Source: Gammaproteobacteria bacterium (GTDB lineage Bacteria; Pseudomonadota; Gammaproteobacteria; Competibacterales; Competibacteraceae). Taken from it: a stretch of 23,013 bases of DNA. Shown piece by piece: positions 9,165-18,500 of the stretch. The notes beneath the pieces were generated by a model. That model was not told the DNA's origin and ran no database searches. It saw only the letters and a list, made by a program, of their open reading frames with translations. The stretch is taken from assembly GCA_020047885.1 (NCBI GenBank), contig JAIFNF010000298.1, forward strand, positions 1 through 23,013, read 5' to 3'. Position 1 is the first letter of the stretch. Every line of letters starts with the position of its first letter. The position numbers and the translations under genes were made by a program.

Positions 9165-9240
9165 TGGCGTCCCCAAGGGGATTCGAACCCCTGTTATCGC
9201 CGTGAAAGGGCGATGTCCTAGGCCTCTAGACGATGGGGAC
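9165..9240 (-). tRNA. tRNA-Glu (anticodon TTC), CCA encoded
   Basis: 76 bases on the minus strand. The acceptor stem is GTCCCCA / TGGGGAC, with discriminator G and a genomic CCA. The anticodon loop CTTTCAC reads Glu codons GAA/GAG, and the T arm has GGTTCGAAT. It lies downstream of gltX, whose product charges it, with tRNA-Ala between. Confidence 0.97.
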
Positions 9241-9252
9241 GTAGAGATGAAT

Positions 9253-9279
9253 AAAAACCAACCGTCCTAAATGACGGTT
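9253..9279 (-). terminator. hairpin plus T-run between the two tRNA genes
   Basis: On the minus strand a 7-bp stem AACCGTC / GACGGTT with a 6-base loop is followed by GG and five T. It looks like a weak intrinsic terminator or an RNA-processing hairpin between tRNA-Ala and tRNA-Glu. Confidence 0.45.
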
Positions 9280-9284
9280 AAGGC

Positions 9285-9360
9285 TGGTGGAGCCAGACGG
9301 GATCGAACCGACGACCTCCTGCATGCCATGCAGGCGCTCTCCCAACTGAGCTATGGCCCC
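9285..9360 (-). tRNA. tRNA-Ala (anticodon GGC), CCA encoded
   Basis: 76 bases on the minus strand. The acceptor is GGGGCCA / TGGCTCC with one G-U pair, discriminator A and genomic CCA. The D arm has AGCTCAGTTGGGAGAGC, the anticodon loop has GGC and the T arm GGTTCGATC. It begins 57 bases after the gltX stop. Confidence 0.97.
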
Positions 9361-9417
9361 GTTCATCGGAGGAAGCGCATTCTAGGAAACTCCCGGGCGT
9401 TCGTCAACCTCCAATTT

Positions 9418-10821
9418 TCAGGATGGCTCGCGAATGTACATCAATGCCCGCTCCATCCGCGCCAGCGTCTTTGTCCGACCTAGCAACTCCAGCGTCACAT
9501 CAATCGGTGGCGACACCGCCGTCCCGGACACCGCAACCCGTAACGGTTGAGCCACCTTACCTAGCGCTAGTCCAGTGGCCTCCGCCACCTCTTTCACCAC
9601 CTCATGAATCAGCGCAGCCCGCCACTCCGGCAATGTGGCTAACGCCTCCCGCAGGTGCTGTAACGGCGCTTCTGCCGCCGTTGTCAGATGCTTACTGGCG
9701 GCTTTCGGCTCGTACTCTGTGAAATCCTGATACAGGAATAAGGCGGCCTGGGCCATATCCTTCAGCGTGTCGGAACGCTCGGCGAATGCTTTAACGACTT
9801 CGGGCAAATGTGGCCCGGTACTGGGATCGATGCCCCGTTGGCCGATATGCCAGCTCAAATGCCGAGCGACATGCACTGGATCAAGGGTTTTCAGATAATG
9901 CTTGTTCAGCCAGATCAGTTTGGACGGATTGATCGCGGAGGGCGCTTTATTGCAGCCGGTGAGATCAAACCATTCAATCATCTCGTCCAGCGAGAAAATC
10001 TCTTGATCGCCATGTGACCAGCCCAGTCGCACCAGGTAATTTAACACCGCTTCCGGCAGATAGCCCATATCGCGGTATTCCATCACACTGGCCGAGCCAT
10101 ACCGCTTGGACAGTTTTTGCCCGTCCGGCGCCAGAATCATCGGCACATGGCCATACTGGGGAATGGTTGCACCCAACGCTCGGAGAATATTGATCTGCCG
10201 GGGCGTGTTATTGATGTGGTCATCGCCACGCACCACGTGGGTGATGCCCATATCCATGTCATCGACCACCACGCAGAAGTTGTAAGTCGGCGTACCATCC
10301 GCACGGGCGATGATCAGATCGTCGAGTTCGGCGTTCTGGAACACGATGTTGCCGCGAATCAGATCCTCAACCACCACCTCGCCGTCCAGGGGATTCTTGA
10401 AGCGTACCACCGGTTCCACTCCCTCCCGCGGCGGCCCCTCATGATCCCGGTAGCGCCCGTCATAACGCGGCTTCTCCTTGCGCAGCATCTGATCGCCGCG
10501 CAACGCGTCCAACTCCTCCCGGGTGCAATAGCAATAATAAGCCCGACCCTCGCGCAATAGCTCTTGCAATACCTCGCGGTAGCGGTCAAAGCGCTGGGTC
10601 TGGTAAAACGGCCCCTCGTCGTAATCCAGTCCGAGCCAGTTCATACCTTCCAGAATGGCGTTCACCGCCTCCGGCGTCGAACGTTCCAAATCTGTGTCTT
10701 CGATACGCAACACGAAGGGACCGCCATGCCGGCGGGCGTACAACCAGGAAAACAGCGCCGTGCGGGCGCCGCCGATATGCAAATACCCTGTGGGACTCGG
10801 GGCAAAACGGGTCTTGACCAT
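9418..10821 (-). CDS. gltX: glutamyl-tRNA synthetase
   Basis: 467 residues, full length for a class I GluRS. It activates glutamate with ATP and loads it on tRNA-Glu. The N-terminus [17 protein letters not shown] carries the HIGH-type signature, and KLSKR (in [11 protein letters not shown], about residue 240) is the KMSKS-type loop. [10 protein letters not shown] and the C-terminal helical anticodon-binding region are present. The zinc-site region begins with CYC but continues as YDGRYRDH, lacking the later Cys of the E. coli protein. tRNA-Ala and tRNA-Glu follow on the same strand, a conserved gammaproteobacterial neighbourhood. The ribosome site is weak. Confidence 0.97.
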   Translation of the reverse strand: MVKTRFAPSPTGYLHIGGARTALFSWLYARRHGGPFVLRIEDTDLERSTPEAVNAILEGMNWLGLDYDEGPFYQTQRFDRYREVLQELLREGRAYYCYCTREELDALRGDQMLRKEKPRYDGRYRDHEGPPREGVEPVVRFKNPLDGEVVVEDLIRGNIVFQNAELDDLIIARADGTPTYNFCVVVDDMDMGITHVVRGDDHINNTPRQINILRALGATIPQYGHVPMILAPDGQKLSKRYGSASVMEYRDMGYLPEAVLNYLVRLGWSHGDQEIFSLDEMIEWFDLTGCNKAPSAINPSKLIWLNKHYLKTLDPVHVARHLSWHIGQRGIDPSTGPHLPEVVKAFAERSDTLKDMAQAALFLYQDFTEYEPKAASKHLTTAAEAPLQHLREALATLPEWRAALIHEVVKEVAEATGLALGKVAQPLRVAVSGTAVSPPIDVTLELLGRTKTLARMERALMYIREPS

Positions 10822-10922
10822 GTTGGGGAGGCTAAAAGCTAAAGGTTAAAGGTGAGTGCGGCGAAGACTATACCGGAAAGTCAAACGTGAGCCGGTAAGC
10901 AGCGATGGTTCGACCGTTAGGT

Positions 10923-11582
10923 TCAAGCCACCCGCGCCGAAAAATTCTGACCCGCGACGCTAAGCACCAGCACATCGCCAGGAGCCAGTGGCGCAACGCC
11001 TGCGGGAGTGCCGGTTAATACCACATCGCCGGGTAACAGGGTGAAATGCGTGGAAATGTGCGCCATGAGTGCAAAAATCCCAACCATCATCAACCGGGTA
11101 TTGCCCTGCTGGCGGAGGGTGCCGTTCACTTGCAAGCTCAAATCCGTGGCCTGCGGTTCCGGTAACGCCTCCGGTTTCAAAAACGGCGACAACGGGCAGG
11201 AACCGTCAAACGCTTTAGCGGTTTCCCAGGGATGCCCCTGCTTTTTCGAGGCATTCTGTACATCGCGCAAAGTCAGATCCAGCGCGACGCCATAGCCGGC
11301 GACCGCCTGCTGGGCAGTGACAGCATCGACTTGGCGCAATTCCCGACCGACCAGCACCGCCAGTTCCACCTCGTGATGGCACTCGCCCCGTCCAGTGGGC
11401 AGGCGGATGGGTTCATCCAGTGCCGTCAGCGAAGTCGCCGGCTTCATAAACAGGATTGGCGTTTCCGGGATAGCGTTGTTCAGTTCGCGGATATGATCGA
11501 GATAATTGCGGCCAATGCACACGACCTTGCCGACCGGCAGCGTGAGCGGACTGCCGTCGAGATAACGATGCTGATATGCCAC
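10923..11582 (-). CDS. fumarylacetoacetate hydrolase (FAH)-family protein
   Basis: 219 residues, the size of the short YcgM / FAHD1-like branch. FAH-family enzymes cleave or isomerise beta-diketo acids with a divalent metal. Seen: KVVCIGRNYLDHI near the start, ILFMKPATSL, the metal ligands in HHEVELAVLVG and then LDLTLRDVQ, and the C-terminal LLPGDVVLTGTPAGVAPL. The frame is open further upstream, but the GTG at 11582 has GAGGG about 7 bases before it and opens the family's usual N-terminus. The true substrate (acylpyruvate, oxaloacetate or other) cannot be read from sequence. Confidence 0.92.
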   Translation of the reverse strand: MAYQHRYLDGSPLTLPVGKVVCIGRNYLDHIRELNNAIPETPILFMKPATSLTALDEPIRLPTGRGECHHEVELAVLVGRELRQVDAVTAQQAVAGYGVALDLTLRDVQNASKKQGHPWETAKAFDGSCPLSPFLKPEALPEPQATDLSLQVNGTLRQQGNTRLMMVGIFALMAHISTHFTLLPGDVVLTGTPAGVAPLAPGDVLVLSVAGQNFSARVA

Positions 11583-11651
11583 GATGATGCCCTCGCGCCT
11601 TTGAATGAGAGAGCGCGTATTGTCAGACAAGGGCGAGCGGGCTGCAATGTG

Positions 11652-11677
11652 AAAAAAACGCCGACGCGAGGTCGGCG
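11652..11677 (-). terminator. intrinsic terminator of the ATP-grasp / alpha-E operon
   Basis: On the minus strand a 7-bp GC-rich stem CGCCGAC / GTCGGCG with a 5-base loop is followed at once by seven T (11658-11652). It lies 43 bases past the alpha-E stop and closes the transcript before the FAH gene. Confidence 0.85.
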
Positions 11678-11719
11678 ACAGTGAGGAGTTCAAAAACCGG
11701 CGTGCGGCCGGTCGCAGGA

Positions 11720-12700
11720 TCAATGGGTGAAATAGGTGTTGGCGATCTGGTTATGCAGTTCCCCAAAGCCCCCTTGCAGCTCATCAATAAATTCATGCAG
11801 ACCCTCGCTCGCCAGTTCCGGCACGGCGGCGGTGGCCAGTTGTTGCTTGAGGGTCGCAATGCCGGCCAACGGGATGCTGTTTCTGGGCAGATCCCCGAGC
11901 GCCATATTGAGTTGCTCCAGGCAACAGGCGACCGCACGGGGGAAGGACTCATTCTGCAACAAAAACTTCAACACATCCGCCCCCCCCACCCGCAGCCGTA
12001 CTTGCTGGCGGTACATTTGGTAGGCGGTCAGCGATTTCAATACGCTCATCCACTGGATGCTGTCAAAGGGATCCTGTTCTTCAAGCTGATGCGTGGACAG
12101 TTGCATTTGCGCCTGCATCTGCATCTGCGTTTGCGCTTGCCCGGACCGGGGCAGCAGATTCGCCGAGCGCACATCCAGAATGCGGGTGATCATGTCCGCC
12201 CGCTCCAGATAACGACCCAACCGCACAAAACCATAGGCGGCGGTGCGGCTCATCGTCCCCGACAGCAGGCCATTGATTTGCTGCGTACCGTGAATTACCC
12301 GGCGCAGGAATTCAAAACGCCCGCGCCGATTCGGCACATGATCGCGGGCGTAAATATACAGACCGTTGATCTGCTCCCAGGCTTCCGAGGGCACGACATC
12401 GCGGGTGGTGCGCAAATTCTCGCGGGCGGCGGCCAGGCTGGAGATAATCGAACTGTGGTGATCGCGATCGCTGATCAGAAAGGTCACGACCGTGCTTTCA
12501 TCCGCCAGCCGGTGCGGATCTTTTTCAAAAAACTGCTCCTGGGCGCTGACGATGTAGATCAGCGGCAACCAGCCAAAGGTGGTGTTGCGCGGCAAATCCA
12601 GCAGCAGGTTGGTGTTGACGTTGATGATCCGGGCGGTGTCTTCCGCCCGCTCCAGGTAACGGGACATCCAGTAAATGTTCTGGGCGACGCGTGACAACAT
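11720..12700 (-). CDS. alpha-E domain protein (DUF403)
   Basis: 326 residues beginning MLSRVAQNIYWMSRYLERAEDTAR, the hallmark of the all-helical alpha-E domain. A second YLERADMITRILDV copy at about residues 162-176 fits the internal duplication. Such proteins are encoded next to circularly permuted ATP-grasp enzymes and are predicted, by published genome-context work on amidoligases, to act in making a small peptide or peptide-like metabolite. It starts two bases after the ATP-grasp stop. A low-complexity insert (Q-A-Q-T-Q-M-Q-M-Q-A-Q-M-Q, about residues 188-200) is unusual. The transglutaminase-like third partner often seen is absent here. Confidence 0.93.
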   Translation of the reverse strand: MLSRVAQNIYWMSRYLERAEDTARIINVNTNLLLDLPRNTTFGWLPLIYIVSAQEQFFEKDPHRLADESTVVTFLISDRDHHSSIISSLAAARENLRTTRDVVPSEAWEQINGLYIYARDHVPNRRGRFEFLRRVIHGTQQINGLLSGTMSRTAAYGFVRLGRYLERADMITRILDVRSANLLPRSGQAQTQMQMQAQMQLSTHQLEEQDPFDSIQWMSVLKSLTAYQMYRQQVRLRVGGADVLKFLLQNESFPRAVACCLEQLNMALGDLPRNSIPLAGIATLKQQLATAAVPELASEGLHEFIDELQGGFGELHNQIANTYFTH

Positions 12701-12702
12701 GG

Positions 12703-14154
12703 TTAAAAGCCCTCGGTATCGACGATCCAGGTATCCTTGCTGCCCCCGCCCTGTGAGGAATTGACCACCAGGGAGCCTTTTTTCAGCGCGACCCGGGTGA
12801 GTCCGCCAGTCGTCACATAGGTGCTGGGACCGGACAGGATGAACGGTCGCAAATCGACATGGCGCGGTTCCATGCGGTTATCGCACAGGGTCGGCGAGGT
12901 GGAGAGGGCCAGAGTCGGTTGCGCCATGTAGTTGCGCGGGTCTTTCTTGATCAGCCCGGCGAAGCGTTTGCGTTCGCTGACGGTGGCATGGGGGCCGACC
13001 ATCATCCCGTAACCACCGGATTCGTTGGCGGGCTTGACCACCAGTTCATCGAGATGATCGAGCACATAGCGCCGGTCATCCTCCCTCATGCACAGATAGG
13101 ATGGCACGTTGGGAATGAGCGGGTCCTGATCCAGGTAATACTTGATGATCGCCGGGACAAAGGCGTAAACCACTTTATCGTCGGCCACGCCCGCGCCAGG
13201 CGCATTGGCCAGCGCGACGTTACCCGCACGCCAGGCGCGCATCAGACCCTTGACGCCCAGCGTTGAGTCGGGGCGGAACGCTTCCGGATCCAGGAACAGA
13301 TCGTCAACGCGCCGGTAGATGACATCAACCCGTTCGAGTCCTTCAATCGTGCGCATATAGACGCAATCATCATCGCCGACTTCCAGGTCGCTGCCTTCCA
13401 CGACCTCCACGCCCATCTGCTGCGCGAGGTAGGAATGTTCAAAATAGGCCGAGTTATAAATGCCGGGGGTGAGCACCACAACCGTGGGATTTTCGCCGGG
13501 GCGCGGCGACATCGACGCCAACATGTCGTAAAGACGCGGCGGATAGTCGTCAACCGGCAGGATGCGCTGATGCTCAAACAGTTCCGGGAACACCCGCTTG
13601 GTCACCACCCGGTTTTCCAGCATGTAGGATACGCCGGAAGGCACGCGCAGATTGTCCTCCAGCACATAAATCGTACCGTCCTGGTCGCGCACCAGGTCGG
13701 AGCCGCAGATATGCGCCCATACACCGTGGCGCGGATTAACCCCAATGCACTGGGGGCGGAAGTTGACGGATTGAGCCAGCACCTCCGCTGGGAAGACGCC
13801 ATCCTTGATGATCTTCTGCTCGTGATAGAGATCGTCGATAAACAGGTTGAGCGCCTGCACCCGCTGTTTCAGGCCGGCATCGGTGCGATCCCATTCGCGT
13901 TTGGGAATAATGCGCGGCACGATGTCGAACGGCCAGGCGCGATCAATACTGCCGCCTTCGGTGTAGACGGTGAAGGTAATGCCCAGAATCAGAATGGCCA
14001 GTTCCGCCGCGGTCTTGCGCTCGCTCAGTTCTTCATCACTGAGCGAGGCTAGATATTCGCACAGGGCGCGGGCGGCCGGGCGCGGTCCCGAACCGTTATT
14101 AATCAGTTCGTCGTAACAGCCAGGAGCAGCGTACTGTTGCCAGTGGATGGTCAT
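12703..14154 (-). CDS. circularly permuted ATP-grasp type 2 protein (DUF404/DUF407)
   Basis: 483 residues. Predicted to form an amide bond by ATP-driven acyl-phosphate chemistry; the product is unknown. Marks: GITFTVYTEGG and RAWPFDIVPRIIP near the start, HICGSDLVRDQDGTIYVLEDNLRVPSGVSYMLENR mid-protein (quoted in parts: VRDQDGTIYVLEDNLR is the key block), VVVLTPGIYNSAYFEHSYLA, and VKPANESGGYGMMVGP near the C-terminus, which contributes to nucleotide binding. The ATG at 14154 has AAGGA 8 bases upstream; a longer frame starts further up without such support. Operon with the alpha-E gene, two bases apart. Confidence 0.93.
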   Translation of the reverse strand: MTIHWQQYAAPGCYDELINNGSGPRPAARALCEYLASLSDEELSERKTAAELAILILGITFTVYTEGGSIDRAWPFDIVPRIIPKREWDRTDAGLKQRVQALNLFIDDLYHEQKIIKDGVFPAEVLAQSVNFRPQCIGVNPRHGVWAHICGSDLVRDQDGTIYVLEDNLRVPSGVSYMLENRVVTKRVFPELFEHQRILPVDDYPPRLYDMLASMSPRPGENPTVVVLTPGIYNSAYFEHSYLAQQMGVEVVEGSDLEVGDDDCVYMRTIEGLERVDVIYRRVDDLFLDPEAFRPDSTLGVKGLMRAWRAGNVALANAPGAGVADDKVVYAFVPAIIKYYLDQDPLIPNVPSYLCMREDDRRYVLDHLDELVVKPANESGGYGMMVGPHATVSERKRFAGLIKKDPRNYMAQPTLALSTSPTLCDNRMEPRHVDLRPFILSGPSTYVTTGGLTRVALKKGSLVVNSSQGGGSKDTWIVDTEGF

Positions 14155-14502
14155 TGGATCATTCCTTAATTCCCGCTCGGATGCGGACAGGGCGTTTTCG
14201 GGTAGGGCGCAAAATTCAGTTAAGCAATATCGGTACCATGGATTATTGATCACGTTTGGCAGGGCTTGCGCCGGGTTTAAAACGCTATTTTGCCTGATCA
14301 TGGTGCGTCTAATTTCTTCAATGCTCTAATTTAGAGCGTAGACCATGATGCGGTGACCCATCCGAGGTTGATCGGTTGACCGGGATTTTCTGCACCGACG
14401 CGGCCGGATGCTAAGACTTAATCGCATGGTCTACCGGTTTGACGGGCTGTCCATGCTATACTAACCTGAAATATTTTTAGGAAACGCAATAAGATCAAAC
14501 TC
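14155..14502. promoter_or_regulatory. divergent control region with repeated CATGGT(C)TAC-like sites
   Basis: 348 bases with no gene. ATCATGGT (14297-14304) is inverted as ACCATGAT (14342-14349). GTAGACCATG (14338-14347) is inverted as CATGGTCTAC (14425-14434). GCTCTAA-T-TTAGAGC (14323-14337) is a perfect dyad, and TCTAATTT occurs at 14308 and 14325, one 17-base step apart. An extended -10, TGC-TATACT, at 14454-14462 could serve yejE; its -35 is poor. Confidence 0.55.
14454..14462 (+). promoter_or_regulatory. candidate extended -10 promoter of yejE
   Basis: TGC directly before TATACT fits an extended -10 element, 40 bases upstream of the start codon. A TTGACG at 14439 is only 12 bases away and cannot be its standard -35. 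Tentative. Confidence 0.35.
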
Positions 14503-15537
14503 ATGCGGTTTAGCCTCCACCTCACCCCTTTGACCCAACGCCGCTGGGCGCAATTCCAGGCCAACCGACGCGGCTGGTGGTCGTTGTGGCTGTTCCTGCT
14601 CGTGTTCGGCCTGAGTTTAGGTGCGGAATTCATCGCCAATGACCGCCCCTTGTTGATTTACCACCAAGGCTCATTCTATGCGCCGGTGTTCAAGGACTAC
14701 GCTGAAACGGATTTCGGCGGCGACTTCCCCAGCGATGCCAACTACCGTGATCCCTACCTGGCCGGACTGATCCACGAAACCGGCTGGATGCTCTGGCCAC
14801 CAGTTCGCTACCGATACGACACGGTCAACTACGATCTGCCCGTTCCCGCGCCCGCACCACCTTCCGCCGATAACTGGCTGGGCACCGACGATCAGGGTCG
14901 TGATGTACTGGCCCGGTTGATCTACGGATTGCGGCTCTCCGTGTTATTCGGCCTGTTGCTGACCTTGACCTCATCCATCATCGGTGTTGCAGCCGGCGCG
15001 GTGCAAGGCTATTTCGGTGGGCGGGTGGACCTGTTGTTCCAGCGCTTCCTGGAAATCTGGGGCGGATTGCCGCAACTGTTCATCCTGATCATTGTTTCCA
15101 GCGTGGTCGCTCCGGGTTTCTGGACTTTGTTGCTAGTGCTGATGCTGTTCAGTTGGACGTCACTGGTTGGCGTCGTCCGGGCCGAATTCCTGCGCGCGCG
15201 CAATTTCGACTACGTCCGCGCCGCCCGTGCGCTGGGGATGACCGATAGCCGGATCATGTTCAAGCATGTCCTGCCGAATGCGATGGTCGCGACGCTGACC
15301 TTTCTGCCGTTCATTCTGTCCGGTTCCATCGTGGCTCTGACTGCCCTGGATTTCCTGGGACTGGGCCTGCCGCCCGGCTCGGCTTCGCTGGGCGATTTGC
15401 TGCGTCAGGGCAAGGACAATCTCCAGGCACCCTGGCTGGGCATTTCCGGGTTTATCATCGTCGCGCTGATGCTGAGCTTGTTGGTCTTTATTGGTGAGGC
15501 GGTGCGGGATGCGTTTGATCCCCGGAAAAACGTCTGA
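14503..15537 (+). CDS. yejE: YejE-type peptide/microcin C ABC transporter permease
   Basis: 344 residues. The inner-membrane permease of the YejABEF-type importer takes up oligopeptides and, in E. coli, microcin C. After one N-terminal membrane segment (WWSLWLFLLVFGLSLGAEF) there is a long periplasmic part with NWLGTDDQGRDVLARLIYG, typical of DppC/YejE permeases. The permease domain follows, with the EAA-like loop VRAARALGMTDSRIMFKHVLPNA and an ending AVRDAFDPRKN. Partners yejA, yejB and yejF are not in the window: upstream is a control region and downstream, one base past the stop, ends a foreign-looking gene. No good ribosome site lies close to the ATG; AGGA is more than 20 bases upstream. 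Confidence 0.92.
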   Translation: MRFSLHLTPLTQRRWAQFQANRRGWWSLWLFLLVFGLSLGAEFIANDRPLLIYHQGSFYAPVFKDYAETDFGGDFPSDANYRDPYLAGLIHETGWMLWPPVRYRYDTVNYDLPVPAPAPPSADNWLGTDDQGRDVLARLIYGLRLSVLFGLLLTLTSSIIGVAAGAVQGYFGGRVDLLFQRFLEIWGGLPQLFILIIVSSVVAPGFWTLLLVLMLFSWTSLVGVVRAEFLRARNFDYVRAARALGMTDSRIMFKHVLPNAMVATLTFLPFILSGSIVALTALDFLGLGLPPGSASLGDLLRQGKDNLQAPWLGISGFIIVALMLSLLVFIGEAVRDAFDPRKNV

Positions 15538-15538
15538 T

Positions 15539-18500
15539 TCAACTCCGGGTGGTAATCGGCCGGGTTTGTAGAATACTGATTTTCCCATTACTAATGCCAA
15601 ACTCAATATCTTGAGACAAGGCGTAATGTTCTTCCAAAGCCATGATCAGTGGAATGTTGATATCCTGTTCATTCAAACACGGAACCTCACGCAACGCATT
15701 ATCGACCGACTCAATACAGGTTCCTTTACCAGAAGGATGGCGCATCACCTTAAACGCCTTTTTCCCGATATGCATATTAATCACCGAACCATCAAATTTA
15801 TTCACATAATACCGGTCAACATCGACTAATCCGGAAACGACGCCTTCTCCAAGCCCATAGCCGGCTTCAATAACAATAACATCCCTGTCACTGACTGGGT
15901 CTGTCGTAAAAATGACTCCAGAAACCTGTGAATCAAACATTTCCTGCAAAACAACTGCTGGTTTAATCGGGATTTTCTGAATAATTCGTTCACTGCGATA
16001 CAAAATTCCTCTCATCAGCCAAAAAGACATCCATACTTTCTTTATACATTCTAACAACTCATCAGGACTCACATATAAATAAGTTTCTGCTACTCCAGCA
16101 AATGACGCTTCTTCAGTATCCTCTTCCAAACCCGAAGACCTGACGCTGAAATAAGTATCTTTTAAGCCATGATTATGGATCGCCTGAATAATTTTACGTC
16201 CGGTGCCAGCATCCGACTCCAAACGGCCTTGTAAAATCAAGCTGCGGATTTTCTCCAATAAACTGACAATTTTTGCATATTGATCAGGGTCAGGAATTTC
16301 TTTAGCTGCCAGGACCACATCGATGGCAGCGATGTTTTTCATATAGGCGTCCAAGAGGTCATTTTCTTCAAGGAACCGCTGGAAAGCCTGTGTTGTCACC
16401 ATCAATGCCGGTGGAACCGTAGCGCCATACTGTTTAACCAGTTGGGCAATTTCGCCAAGATTTGCGCCTTTCCCACCCACTAATTCAACAAAATCAGCAT
16501 CTACTGCGTCCAGTGGCGCAACTATCCGACCGGATTCAGCCAGTTGTTGCCTTTTTACCCTGGCGAGTCCATCGGCCTTAGTCTGCAAATTATCAACCAT
16601 GGCCTTCACTAAAAGACCTTCTTCCCGCATCCGTTTAATAACGCCTGTCAGCGATGCTTGTAGTTCCTGTCTTAATCGATGATAAGCATCGGTCAACTGA
16701 CCCGCAGGATCTTTAATGTCACCGATTACGCGCCGATTCGCGTAATCACTGAGCAGGAAAATTTTATCGGCAGCATCGAAATATTTTTCTTTGAGAAAAT
16801 CCACATGAAAACATTCCATTGCCAAAATAATGTCGGCGTTCTCAACATCCTTTTCTGTAATCTTTTTACTGCGATGATTTTTAGCACATATTCCATCTTC
16901 TAATAAAAGCACCGCCTGACCCGTTTCAGACATGAGATTATCATCAGTCGCAGCGACACCGCGTGAAAAAACTTCAATACCAGTGATATTTTTATCAGAG
17001 AGCATTTTCTTTAACAGAAATTCGGCCATGGGACTACGGTCAACGTTAGCGGTGCATACCATTAAAACCTTCAGGGATTGACCGCTATGACGACTACGCC
17101 GATAGCCAAGGCACCGCAGCGTCTGCCGAATCAGTGGCAAATCATTTTCTTTTAAATTTGTTGATGATAAGGATTCCACTTCATGAAGAAGCGACGCTCT
17201 CAGTAAAGTGATCCGTGGATGATAACGCAACTGAACAATACGTTTTTCAAGCATTTGTAATCGCTGATTCGAGAAAATTAAACTATTGGCTAAATTTTTT
17301 ACTTGCACCCAATGACGTTCAGCAACGGCAATGACATTCAGTGCTCTCCATAGCACATTAACCTTGGATATATTATGCTCGATTTCTGACAATAATCCTT
17401 CGAGTTCCATCAAAGCATTGTTAGTCAATTGTTCCGCTAGTGTATTGATATAAGCAGCACTTTTTTCTGGAAGCTTAACCAGCTTATCATTCACACTCAT
17501 TCCACTACAGGCGTGTTGTAAAATATCAACAAGTTGTCTGCGGAGCGTAGAATTAACGCGCCGATCCCATAATGCTTCAGCTAATATTAAACCAATAATA
17601 TTGGAGGCGATCTGCTCCTGATTTTCCTGCCCAACCATGCTTAACAGAACATTTGCCAAATAATGCTCAAGCTGAACTGCACTATTTTCGCCACACAACA
17701 GACTCTGGATTAAACGATGCACGTGCTCAAGGTGAGCATCATCCATGGATATAATCGATATGAGGCCTTGCGATGCCCAGACCAGCACCATATCACCTTC
17801 ATGCACTTCTACCACTTCGGAAACAATCGAGTGACTGACCCAGAATCCCTCCAATGTTATATTCATTTGGGCGGGATATCGTTCCTCAAGACGAACCCTC
17901 ATGCCGTCTGATGACTGTAACCATTCAGCATGGGGCAGAATCAGAGAAGGGATCGCTAATTCCCGTGTAGTGACTCCGGCATGACTTAATAAACCGCCGC
18001 TCGTTACCAAGACTGCTTCGGCAGATCGAATCGCTTCAATATCTTCAGGAGTGGTAAACGGAACTAGCAAAATCTGTCGATCTTGTGCCTGTGAATTAAA
18101 ACAATAATTCCGGTCAAAAGTAATTCGGCCAATACGAACGGATCCATCACCGACCGATGCTGATAAACCTCTCACCGACGCGCCAATCATTTTGTTTAAT
18201 TCGTGCGGTTGTCCAATTAACAGGCGATGAGAAACCACCTTTTGAAAGCCAGGAATATGAAGTTTTCCAGGCGTTTCATAACCAGATTTTCGCAATATTT
18301 TTCTGAGGCTATTGACAGAAAGCCATTCTCCATCTGACGATACTGTCAGGTATCGACTAAATGCATAAAGGACTACATTGTTTTCTTCATCCGCTAAACC
18401 ATAGATAACCAGCCATTCATCGGGCACTGTTTCATGCTGCGCTCTCATCAGCATTAATTGATCAATGCTACCAATAACCGTGAAATCAAGTTTTAAATTA

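Noticed and set aside
14439..14462. TTGACG plus TATACT as a standard promoter for yejE
   Set aside because: The spacer is only 12 bases, too short; an extended -10 reading is kept as tentative.
16600..17070. Reading the LMW-phosphatase domain as an arsenate reductase
   Set aside because: No additional redox cysteine pair in the usual places and no ars genes nearby; it is kept as a phosphatase-like domain.
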